In this document: positions 15,369 through 22,567 of the stretch, one piece after another
How positions within the stretch are numbered: the first letter of the stretch is position 1
How the letters are laid out: each line of letters begins with the position of its first letter
Source of the DNA: Bacillota bacterium
Lineage (GTDB): Bacteria > Bacillota > Clostridia > Lachnospirales > Lachnospiraceae
Assembly: GCA_023411225.1 (NCBI GenBank)
Contig: JAEYPA010000074.1
Coordinates: forward strand, 1-22,567
Direction of reading: 5' to 3'
DNA: 22,567 bases
Notes under the pieces: generated by a model
The model's database searches: none
The model's input: only the letters and a program-made list of their open reading frames with translations
What the model was told of the DNA's origin: nothing
Position numbers and translations under genes: made by a program

Positions 15369-16351
15369 AAGGATATGAACAGCTTGAATTGTCCACACAG
15401 CTTGTAATCCAAGAGGCATTGTCTAGGAATATACAGGTTGAAGTACTTGACTGGGAAGATAATTTTATTCGTTTAAAAAGAGGAAGCAAGGTAGAATATA
15501 TCAAGCAGGCCACAAAAACTTCATTGGATAATTATATAGCACCATTAATTATGGAAAATAAGATAGTGACTAAACTTGTTCTGAAGGAACAGGGGATTCG
15601 TGTTCCGGATAGTACTGTGGTTCATTCCGTAGAAGAAGGAATACAATTAATTACTCGTTACCTCAATCAACCATTGGTAATTAAGCCAAAGTCCACAAAT
15701 TTTGGTCTTGGTGTTGGTATATTACAGAATAGTTATACTGAGAAAGAAGTTAGAAAGGCATTGGAGCTTGCTTTTCAATATGAAAATAGTGTATTGCTAG
15801 AGGAGTACATTGCTGGTAAGGAATATCGCATATTAGTTATTGGAGATGAGGCAGTTGCTGTCTTACACCGAGTTCCTGCAAATGTACAGGGAGATGGTTT
15901 ACACACTATTCTGGAACTTGTAGAGGAAAAGAATAAAGATCCTCTTAGAGGTAAGGGGTATGTAACCCCTCTTGAAAAGCTATCTCTTGGGGAAACGGAG
16001 AAAGAATATTTAAAAATGCAGGGCCTAGATATCTATGATATTCCGGTTCTCAATGAGATAATCTATCTTCGTGAAAATTCCAATATTAGTACAGGAGGAG
16101 ATAGTATAGATTATACGGATGAATTGCATGAGGGATATAAAGAACTGGCAATACGTGCTGCAAAGGCTGCAGGAGCCAAAATCTGTGGGGTGGATATGAT
16201 GATCCAGGATATTCATAAGTTCCCAGACAATAATTCCTATGGGATTATAGAAATTAATTTTAATCCTGCTCTTCATATTCACAATTATCCATATAGAGGT
16301 AAGAACCGAAATACAGAGAAAAAAGTGCTTGACTTACTTGGTTTTCAATAA
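15362..16351 (+). CDS. ATP-grasp glutathione synthetase (GshF-type C-terminal half)
   Basis: The 329-residue protein matches the ATP-grasp half of GshF: ELSTQLVIQEALSRNIQVEVLDW, VEYIKQATKTSLDNYIAPLIMENKIVTK, KPKSTNFGLGVGI, LLEEYIAGKEYRILVIG and the metal-binding IIEINFNPALHIHNYP. Such proteins add glycine to gamma-glutamylcysteine with ATP to give glutathione; a cyanophycin-synthetase-like relative is the alternative, but the order behind gshA favours glutathione. The ATG at 15362 overlaps the gshA stop as ATGCTAG and has AAGGAG about 10 nt upstream, so the two genes are translationally coupled. In many Firmicutes these two activities form one polypeptide of about 750 residues; here they are in different frames. 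It could be called gshB by function. Confidence 0.87.
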   Translation: MLEGYEQLELSTQLVIQEALSRNIQVEVLDWEDNFIRLKRGSKVEYIKQATKTSLDNYIAPLIMENKIVTKLVLKEQGIRVPDSTVVHSVEEGIQLITRYLNQPLVIKPKSTNFGLGVGILQNSYTEKEVRKALELAFQYENSVLLEEYIAGKEYRILVIGDEAVAVLHRVPANVQGDGLHTILELVEEKNKDPLRGKGYVTPLEKLSLGETEKEYLKMQGLDIYDIPVLNEIIYLRENSNISTGGDSIDYTDELHEGYKELAIRAAKAAGAKICGVDMMIQDIHKFPDNNSYGIIEINFNPALHIHNYPYRGKNRNTEKKVLDLLGFQ

Positions 16352-16359
16352 CTGAATAA

Positions 16360-16400
16360 AAAAGAAAAAGGCACAGTTTAAAACTGTGTCTTTTCCTTTT
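16360..16400. terminator. Bidirectional terminator between the glutathione and chemoreceptor genes
   Basis: CACAGT (16372-16377) and ACTGTG (16383-16388) form the core of a stem that A/T-rich flanks extend. A run of T follows on the plus strand (TTTTCCTTTTTT) and on the minus strand (CCTTTTTCTTTTTT), so it should serve both converging genes. Confidence 0.85.
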
Positions 16401-16407
16401 TTATTCT

Positions 16408-18114
16408 CTATTCTATAATAAACATTTTAATTTCATCTTGAAGCTTATTTGATAATGAGGCTACATCAGCGCTGGTGCTATTGATTTTCTCAATAGACAA
16501 TTGCTGAGTGGCCACAGAGGCAGCTGCCTCTTCCATACAGGCTGCATTTTCCTCAGACAAAGAAGAGAGTTCTTGAATCACATCACTGATAACTTGCTCG
16601 TTATTCTCCATCTCACTGGTGGAATCATTAAGCTTATCACATTTTTCTTTCACAATCTGTATATTATACATAATATCTTCAAATTTCTGCTTGGTATCCT
16701 CTACACTGATTTTCTGTTTCTTGCTCGCTACGTCCATATGCTGAATTGTGGATACTGCCTCATCTATCTTCATAATCAGATCATAAATAATCGTCTCTAT
16801 CTGCTTGGTTAATTCATTTGTCTGCTCTGATAGATTACTAATCTCTGTAGCTACAATGGCAAAGCCTCGTCCTGCTTCTCCAGCTCTAGCAGCCTCAATA
16901 GATGCGTTCAATGCCAATAGACTGGTCTGACTGGCAATATTCTGAATTCCTACACTAGCTTCTTTAATCTTTTCTGCCTCTTGTGAAGTTTCATTCATTA
17001 CTCTAGACACTTGAATAGAATTCGCATTATTCTGTTCTGTCTTTTTCACTAGCTCATCTAAAGTGTCGATACCTTGTTGCTTTATACTCTCTACTACTTT
17101 AGTTGTTTCTATTAGGCTATCCATATTTCTTGCCACATTCTCTACCAACCGACTTAACTCTATCATCTTGGCATTACCTTCTGCGGTCTGTTGTGCTTGA
17201 GACATGGCTCCATTAGCCACCTCATCTACATTTTGCGCTAATAGAACACTATTCTCAGTTACCTGCTTACTAGTCTCTACCAGATTATTAGAATTATCTG
17301 CTAATTGTTTGGATACCTCTTCTATATTACAAATCATGCTGTCTAGTTTTTCCCGCATTTCACAGAAACTTCGACTGATACTTCCAATCTCATCTTTCTT
17401 CTTTACATATTTCAAAATCCTTCCTGTCTTCGAAGAAGTCAGATCAAAATGAGCCATCTTTTCGATTTCCTGTCCTAAGTATTTTAGAGGATTGATCGCT
17501 ATATTGTTCACCATAAGAATCTGTAATATAATTATGACTATGGCTGCAAGAATAGATAATATCGCCTGCTTTAAACTAGAATTTGCAATAATGCTTCGAA
17601 GAGATGAATTATCTATAGGAACACCAATATTAAAAGCACCTCTAATTTTCCCTTCCGTATCAAAGACAGGACTTAATATATCTAGTGTCTCCTTACCACT
17701 TACCTCATCTATAAAATTACCTACATACTCTTTACCATCCTTAATAGCTGCCATGCTTCCATCATCATCCAAAGTAATGCCAATTCTATCATGATTACTA
17801 TGGGCAATGGCCGTTATCTTACCATCCACTTCTTCCATATACAGTACGTAATTATATTTATTGTCATGATTAATAGAATCCATCAGTTCTTGGATTTCAT
17901 TAACATCTGCATTATCTGATAATTTCTCTGTCAACCAATCCGAATAGGCATGTACCAACTCTTTATCCTTATTTCTCCACTGATTTAGTACCTCATTTTT
18001 TAAGATACTATTAGATACCAGATTCAGAATAGTAAATACTACTGCTAATACTACTACTACAATTAGGCAAATCTTAACTTTCATGCTACCATGCTTCATA
18101 CTTTCTTGCTTCAT
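16408..18114 (-). CDS. Methyl-accepting chemotaxis protein
   Basis: The 568-residue chemoreceptor has a membrane helix at about 13-35, an extracellular ligand-binding region at about 36-182 that resembles a single Cache domain (ending LDILSPVFDTEGKIRGAFNIGVP), a second membrane helix at about 183-204, a HAMP domain to about 262 and a long cytoplasmic coiled coil. The signalling tip QTSLLALNASIEAARAGEAGRGFAIVATEI lies at about 396-425. It would sense a small external molecule and control the CheA kinase; the ligand is unknown. GGAGGAAA lies about 7 nt before the ATG at 18114, which is chosen over ATGs 5 and 10 codons further in. No CheA, CheW or flagellar gene lies nearby, so it is an isolated receptor. 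Confidence 0.95.
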   Translation of the reverse strand: MKQESMKHGSMKVKICLIVVVVLAVVFTILNLVSNSILKNEVLNQWRNKDKELVHAYSDWLTEKLSDNADVNEIQELMDSINHDNKYNYVLYMEEVDGKITAIAHSNHDRIGITLDDDGSMAAIKDGKEYVGNFIDEVSGKETLDILSPVFDTEGKIRGAFNIGVPIDNSSLRSIIANSSLKQAILSILAAIVIIILQILMVNNIAINPLKYLGQEIEKMAHFDLTSSKTGRILKYVKKKDEIGSISRSFCEMREKLDSMICNIEEVSKQLADNSNNLVETSKQVTENSVLLAQNVDEVANGAMSQAQQTAEGNAKMIELSRLVENVARNMDSLIETTKVVESIKQQGIDTLDELVKKTEQNNANSIQVSRVMNETSQEAEKIKEASVGIQNIASQTSLLALNASIEAARAGEAGRGFAIVATEISNLSEQTNELTKQIETIIYDLIMKIDEAVSTIQHMDVASKKQKISVEDTKQKFEDIMYNIQIVKEKCDKLNDSTSEMENNEQVISDVIQELSSLSEENAACMEEAAASVATQQLSIEKINSTSADVASLSNKLQDEIKMFIIE

Positions 18115-18396
18115 GCAATTTCCTCCATAGACAAATATTTATGTCTTAGTAATTGATTATCTCTACTTTGAACCAGTAATGGTAACTACGAATAAATTCT
18201 TCTTTTCACATCAACATAGTTTAGATGAGATTTTTATGTAAATAAGTGTTTATAATGTTATGTCATGAGCAATACTAAGACATATTATTATATGTTTTGT
18301 AAGCAATTGTATCATACTTGCGCTATATTACAAGTAATTTCGACTTAATTTTATATTCTTAGCACAAAAGTCTACAGATTTTCTATGTTGCCTTTC
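18115..18396. other. 282-nt intergenic region with an inverted pair
   Basis: TATGTCTTAGTA at 18140-18151 recurs in inverted orientation as TACTAAGACATA at 18273-18284, about 120 nt apart. The pair flanks the region upstream of the chemoreceptor start. I see no coding potential and no convincing sigma-D or sigma-A promoter. Confidence 0.4.
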
Positions 18397-20037
18397 TTAC
18401 AAATACAACTCCTTAACTAATTCCATCATAATCTCTGTTAATTGATCTAGACTTTTACCTTCTGCCATTACATTAATATCTTCCATACTTTCAAAGCATT
18501 TTTTTAAAGCTTCTTTCATCACATTCCAATCTTTAAGTTCTTGCTCTGTTAATTCTTTCAATATGTGTTCTATTTTTAATGCAACATCTGCAAGTTTGCT
18601 ACATATTCTATAGGAATTCTCATCCTCTGTTGCCATTGATCCCTTTACTATTTCATATGGATTAAATGTACAAATTGCCATCGTAGCTACAGGATAGATT
18701 GTATCGTAAATAATCTTAGCACCAAGTTCTCTTGTTATCTGTGACGGATAAATAAGTTTTCCTTTGTTCTCTTCCATATCAAGTCTATGCTCAGTTATAC
18801 CGCTTACTGCTTTCATACGTTTTAAGTAGGTAAGCATTTTATATGTAAAATTCTCACCTACAGCTCTTTTATATCCTATCTGTGGAATATAGTTTGTTAT
18901 TTCCTTCGGATCAATTTTATTATTATCTAGATATCTAAGAAACATCTCTTGTGCACATAATTTTACAATTAATATCTTTTCCAGATCCTCATTACTCATA
19001 CTATTAAACATCTTCATGTCTACATAACCGTAATGAGGCTCAGCCTCCTCTTGTGGACAAAAGAACATATTCTGCACATATTTATAACCTTGCTTTACAA
19101 TAAAGTCATTATATGCCAATTGGTATAAATACTGTTTTGTAACATCACTAACCCCTGGTTGCCCTATCACCTTCCATTTTTCTATATCTGTTTGATATAT
19201 AAAATCTATCACATAATATTTTGCATCGTAGATACCAAAGCAATAGTCTTTGTTATTGTTACATGGGTATATACATATCATGTCTGGTCGTAATGTTTCA
19301 ACATTTCCATCGCATGCCACAGGATGATTTCTATGCCATACAGGCCTATCAATAATACTCCTTAAAGTGTTATTACGTTTTTCTTCATACTCTGGAGACA
19401 CTCCCAATGGCAATTTTGAAATGGGATAATCTAACATACTTCCAAAATTCTCTGAGCATACCTTTTCCCAAACCAGATTAAAACTATTGGTTCCATATAA
19501 GCTAAAGCTAACATCATCGGTATGCATTTTACTATTTACTAAATATGTATAAATTGTTTTTAGTAAACGTTGCTTCCTGGAAACATATTGTATTTGTATT
19601 TCTTTTTGTAATCTATATAAAATGTAATCTATGTCCCCAAACTCCTCCATGGATGTATTACATAAATTAACTTCCGTAATGTCAAACAACTCCAATATGC
19701 CCGATTCACTTAATTCCTTTGAACAGATAGATAGTATATACTCATGCAGTCTTCTAAAATAGTCCATTTCATTCTCTACAACAGTCTTAGTCTGCAATTC
19801 AATATAATACGGCTTATTATTCTGTATTAATGCAAAAGTCTCATCTATTGTCTTATCCCAGAGTATTTCTCCTTCCCCGTTTGTTTCAATAACTTCATGC
19901 TGGTTAGTATATAATCCATACTTAAAATACTCATCTAGAAGATATAAAGATACCGCCAACCGATTAAAGATTTTATCCTCATCTTCTCCATTGTATAAAT
20001 AAAACAATTGTTGCTTAGAATTATATTTTTTTATCAC
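18397..20037 (-). CDS. LlaJI-like restriction endonuclease, 5' end next to IS21
   Basis: The 546-residue frame resembles the LlaJI restriction endonuclease family (McrBC-like type IV/IIS relatives, working with a GTPase partner). Supporting segments are ETNGEGEILWDKTI at about 51-64, the PD-(D/E)xK nuclease motif LRPDMICIYP...FGIYDAKYY with Asp252, Asp271 and Lys273, and GQPGVSDVTKQYLYQLAY at about 292-309. The only visible start is a GTG at 20037 without a ribosome binding site. The frame stays open upstream through LTQLKQILR into the end of the IS21 element at 20067, so the true N-terminus was probably cut off by the insertion. No methyltransferase or McrB-like GTPase is in the window; they may lie beyond the element. 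Expression may depend on promoters in the element, if any. Confidence 0.7.
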   Translation of the reverse strand: MIKKYNSKQQLFYLYNGEDEDKIFNRLAVSLYLLDEYFKYGLYTNQHEVIETNGEGEILWDKTIDETFALIQNNKPYYIELQTKTVVENEMDYFRRLHEYILSICSKELSESGILELFDITEVNLCNTSMEEFGDIDYILYRLQKEIQIQYVSRKQRLLKTIYTYLVNSKMHTDDVSFSLYGTNSFNLVWEKVCSENFGSMLDYPISKLPLGVSPEYEEKRNNTLRSIIDRPVWHRNHPVACDGNVETLRPDMICIYPCNNNKDYCFGIYDAKYYVIDFIYQTDIEKWKVIGQPGVSDVTKQYLYQLAYNDFIVKQGYKYVQNMFFCPQEEAEPHYGYVDMKMFNSMSNEDLEKILIVKLCAQEMFLRYLDNNKIDPKEITNYIPQIGYKRAVGENFTYKMLTYLKRMKAVSGITEHRLDMEENKGKLIYPSQITRELGAKIIYDTIYPVATMAICTFNPYEIVKGSMATEDENSYRICSKLADVALKIEHILKELTEQELKDWNVMKEALKKCFESMEDINVMAEGKSLDQLTEIMMELVKELYL

Positions 20038-20078
20038 TCGAAGAATTTGCTTTAACTGGGTTAGCGTGTGAATGTCAA

Positions 20079-20174
20079 TGAATTTTTGAGCCAGGTGCTA
20101 CTGAATTTTTGAGCCACCTGTGCTAATCAAAAAGTATACCACTTTGGCTCTTGTGCTATTGAATCTTTGAGCCA
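20079..20174 (+). repeat. Left-end multiple terminal repeats of IS21
   Basis: TGAATTTTTGAGCCA occurs at 20079-20093 and 20102-20116, and TGAATCTTTGAGCCA at 20160-20174. The inverted core TGGCTCA is found at 22507-22513 and 22541-22547 near the right end. These are likely transposase binding sites. Confidence 0.8.
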
Positions 20175-20189
20175 CTCCATATATAAAAG

Positions 20190-20223
20190 AAGGGAAACTT
20201 GGGAGAACTCCTTCATTTCCCTT
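20190..20223 (-). terminator. Terminator of istA-istB
   Basis: On the minus strand AAGGGAAA (20223-20216) pairs with TTTCCCTT (20197-20190), with an inner GGAG/CTCC stem, followed by CTTTTATATAT. It lies just past the istB stop codon. Confidence 0.7.
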
Positions 20224-20229
20224 GATTTA

Positions 20230-20976
20230 TCATTGTTTCCTTATGTTGTCTTTACGGTAAGAATCACCATTCATGTTTAATACATGAGACCGAAAAGTAA
20301 TTCGGTCAACCAGTGCTGAAACCATGGTAGGATTATCAAATAACTCGGTCCATTTAGAAAACTCAAGATTCGTTGTTATGATGATGCTACCTTTTTCTGA
20401 ACGATCCGATATTACTTTGAACAATAGATCTGATTGATGTCGATTGAAACTGAGGTAGGACAATTCATCGATGATGAGAAGATCTATACTTGAAAGCTGT
20501 CGCTCTAGTTTGGTGAGCCGTTTATAGTCGCTTGCCTCAACCAACTCTGTTGCAAGAGTAGCTGCTGTATAAAATCTCACAGAGTAACCATTCATACATG
20601 CTTTCATGCCTAATCCAATGGCCAGATGTGTTTTGCCTGTTCCTGGATTCCCAATCATAACAATGTTTTGATTTCTATCTATGTAATCACAACCTGCCAA
20701 TTCCCATATGAAGGGTTCTTTCACATGCTTTAGACGTGATAAATCATACTCATCTATTGTTTTTATATATGGATATTTGGCTACTTTGACGCGACGTTTT
20801 TGATTGTTTTCTTGACGTTGCAGTGATTCTGCTTTTAATAATTCCAAGAGAAAATCAGAGTAGCTTTTCTCTTTGTCCAACTGCCGTATGATATCTTCAT
20901 AGTTATTGAATGTTGGCAGTTTTAACTGTTTACAGTAAAGTGCAATCGATTCGCTTATTACATTAATTTCGCCCAT
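20230..20976 (-). CDS. istB: IS21 helper ATPase IstB
   Basis: The 248-residue AAA+ ATPase belongs to the DnaC/IstB group. It shows Walker A GNPGTGKT (109-116), Walker B LLIIDE (166-171), the sensor ITTNLEFSKW and an arginine-rich end, VDRITFRSHVLNMNGDSYR. IstB assembles on DNA, selects the target and stimulates the transposase IstA. Its ATG at 20976 shares a base with the istA stop (TAATG), the usual coupled arrangement of IS21. The length is typical and the frame intact. Confidence 0.95.
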   Translation of the reverse strand: MGEINVISESIALYCKQLKLPTFNNYEDIIRQLDKEKSYSDFLLELLKAESLQRQENNQKRRVKVAKYPYIKTIDEYDLSRLKHVKEPFIWELAGCDYIDRNQNIVMIGNPGTGKTHLAIGLGMKACMNGYSVRFYTAATLATELVEASDYKRLTKLERQLSSIDLLIIDELSYLSFNRHQSDLLFKVISDRSEKGSIIITTNLEFSKWTELFDNPTMVSALVDRITFRSHVLNMNGDSYRKDNIRKQ

Positions 20977-22451
20977 TATTGATTCACCGCCATTCCAAAC
21001 TTTTCATCGTAGGATGATAAATCCACCGTATCAACGGTTACCTCGTTTGATATGGATATGATATTAGTGCGAACTGGCCGATCTAGATAACTTCGAACAA
21101 GGTCTATTGTAGGCTGTACCGTATTAGGTATCTGGTTCTTGATATTTACGATTCTATCTACACTATAATCCAAGCAGAGCCTTAGAAGTTTTACGGTATC
21201 TCTGTTAGAGTCAGGAAATTTCATTCCCCATTCCAGAAGCTCTTTTTGAATAACCTGTCTTACTGGCTTAGCATTAAATACAGACCTTGGCTTTCTCTCA
21301 AGTAATGGCATGTAATGCTCGAGTGTATAGCTTGTCGCATTACCACGTCCATAAAGCCGAATATAAGTTGCAACTATCTTATTACGGAATAGAATGTCCA
21401 TGTGATTACCATAAGCTTTAATGGTTGCCTCTTTACCAATGATATCAGCTGGCACAGAATAATTGTTCTTTTCAAAGCGAACTGTTGAATACTCATTTAC
21501 TTTAGCAATCATTGTTTTACTTGTATCAAAGCAATATTTAGGAAGTGCATAGAAATAACTCTTTTCCTGACGAAGGCGAATACCAACCGTTCCCTCTCTT
21601 CCAGGGATGGTATGATCTTTATAGTTATTACAACCACTTAGTAGGTATGCGTTTAATTCAGCTAGATTAGCTATATGAGGAACTGGGACAAGAAGGTTTC
21701 TTCTTGAAAAGCCTACAAGGTTTTCAACCAATCCTTTTTCGTTGCCACTGGCAACGTTACAGAACAGTGCATCAAAGCTATAATGAGCGCTAAATGCTTT
21801 ATAGTTATTCTGCATAACGGCATACTTGCCAAACCCTTCTTTGACGGCAACCTTGGCATTATCAAAAATTACTTTATGAGGAACTCCACCAAAGTATTCG
21901 AAGGCTTTTTTCTGACCTTCCAGAAAGGATTCTTCATTCTGATGCATAAACGCCATCACGAACATACTGCAACTAAAGCATAGCCTGGCACAAAATAGGT
22001 TGACTTTTGTTTTAACACCTTTCAGATAGATAGTGGCCTCACCCCAGTCTATCTGCATTGCCTCACCCGGATCAAACTCAAGAGGAACAAAAGACTTAGG
22101 AATACTTCCTTTGATCCCTTTTACTGCAAGGCGTATGGTAGATTCTCCCCCAGTAAAACCTTTCTCATCAACGAGTCTGTGATAGATGCGTCTGGCAGTA
22201 TGAGACTGTTTTTCAAGTCCTTCTTCTTTGTCTTCATCTAGACATTTAAGAATAAAATCAAGTACGTCATCTGTTAAAATCTTTGCTTCACGTGAGTATT
22301 CTTTACGTTCCCAAGGAACGTTATTTCCGTCACAATATTTCTTGACGGTGTTGCGGGATATGCCAAGAGCTTTTGCAACAGCCCGCTGGGACATATGCTG
22401 CTTTGTGGTCATTTCTCTGATTTGTTGGTAGATATCCACGTCAATAATCAC
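20976..22451 (-). CDS. istA: IS21 transposase IstA
   Basis: The protein has 491 residues from a GTG at 22451. It begins with a helix-turn-helix (SQRAVAKALGISRNTVKKYC at about 21-40) and has an rve-type DDE catalytic core: Asp135 in MQIDWGEA, Asp197 in VIFDNAK, and Glu243 in EKGLVENLV. It cuts and joins the element ends. I prefer the GTG at 22451 because AGGAGG lies 8 nt upstream; the longer frame to the ATG at 22514 would start inside a terminal repeat (TGAGCCA) with no ribosome site. It is followed by istB with a 1-nt overlap. Confidence 0.95.
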   Translation of the reverse strand: MIIDVDIYQQIREMTTKQHMSQRAVAKALGISRNTVKKYCDGNNVPWERKEYSREAKILTDDVLDFILKCLDEDKEEGLEKQSHTARRIYHRLVDEKGFTGGESTIRLAVKGIKGSIPKSFVPLEFDPGEAMQIDWGEATIYLKGVKTKVNLFCARLCFSCSMFVMAFMHQNEESFLEGQKKAFEYFGGVPHKVIFDNAKVAVKEGFGKYAVMQNNYKAFSAHYSFDALFCNVASGNEKGLVENLVGFSRRNLLVPVPHIANLAELNAYLLSGCNNYKDHTIPGREGTVGIRLRQEKSYFYALPKYCFDTSKTMIAKVNEYSTVRFEKNNYSVPADIIGKEATIKAYGNHMDILFRNKIVATYIRLYGRGNATSYTLEHYMPLLERKPRSVFNAKPVRQVIQKELLEWGMKFPDSNRDTVKLLRLCLDYSVDRIVNIKNQIPNTVQPTIDLVRSYLDRPVRTNIISISNEVTVDTVDLSSYDEKFGMAVNQ

Positions 22452-22567
22452 CCTTTCGTCCTCCTGTCCTAATCTTAAGATTAGTATACAGGGTATTTGT
22501 CGAAAGTGGCTCATTTTTTGACTAGCACAAAGTAGTGAAATGGCTCACTTTTATATTAGCATTCACA

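Larger units (their letters stand above)
20067..22567 (-). mobile_element. Complete IS21-family insertion sequence
   Basis: The element is 2501 bp and carries istA and istB. The left end begins TGTGAATGTCAAT at 20067; the right end, read inward on the minus strand from 22567, begins TGTGAATGCTAAT. Both start with TG and end with CA as in IS21. Repeated sites near both ends (GAATTTTTGAGCCA and TGAGCCA) are the multiple terminal repeats expected for IstA binding. The length is normal (2-2.5 kb). Both genes are intact, so the element may be active. The target-site duplication cannot be checked because the right flank lies outside the window. Confidence 0.88.

Noticed and set aside
15340..15370. 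Programmed -1 frameshift joining gshA and the ATP-grasp gene.
   Set aside because: No slippery heptamer is seen before the gshA stop, whereas a good ribosome site (AAGGAG) and an ATG are present for the second gene.

Overview
The window is AT-rich, with strong AGGAGG-type ribosome binding sites, sigma-A-like promoters (for example TTGACA-17-TATCAT) and U-tailed hairpin terminators. With the gene content this points to a low-GC anaerobic Firmicute, most likely of the Clostridia (Lachnospiraceae-like). That placement is an inference from style and protein families; there is no rRNA in the window. I saw no tRNA, rRNA or CRISPR array.

Layout. (a) 1-2456: an ABC exporter (ATPase then permease, ATGA overlap, permease cut by the window start) diverges from a TetR-family regulator. 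A perfect 33-bp palindrome lies just before the regulator's start and is a strong operator candidate. (b) 2469-4142, minus strand: a gene with an N-terminal STAS-like part and a C-terminal ABM-type monooxygenase part, broken by a frameshift at a G7 tract, and a PhzF-family isomerase upstream of it. (c) 4143-6358: a fused XRE-type DNA-binding domain and AlaA-type alanine aminotransferase, with two 30-bp direct repeats upstream and an unexplained long inverted repeat downstream. (d) 6359-8447: a LytTR response regulator without a visible kinase, a small lipoprotein, a DJ-1/PfpI-family protein and a possible lysine-rich leader peptide. (e) 8618-10743: a Mbeg1-like alpha/beta hydrolase and a double zinc-ribbon protein. 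(f) 10833-13244, minus strand: an operon of glycerate 2-kinase and a GntP-type permease, which together would take up glycerate and phosphorylate it. (g) 13507-16351: a cysteine-rich ArsR-type regulator followed by glutamate-cysteine ligase and an ATP-grasp glutathione synthetase. The last two correspond to the two halves of the fused enzyme GshF but are separate genes here, overlapping by 7 nt. (h) 16408-18114: a methyl-accepting chemotaxis protein. (i) 18397-20037: a LlaJI-like restriction endonuclease whose 5' end is abutted by a complete IS21-family element (20067-22567, istA and istB). The last base of the window is the last base of that element, so the sequence probably stops at a repeat-induced assembly break.

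The most noteworthy points are the XRE-aminotransferase fusion with its repeated upstream sites, the split and overlapping glutathione genes behind a cysteine-rich ArsR protein, the homopolymer frameshift in the STAS/ABM gene, and the IS21 insertion at the 5' end of a restriction gene. I did not find a wholly unrecognisable multigene system.
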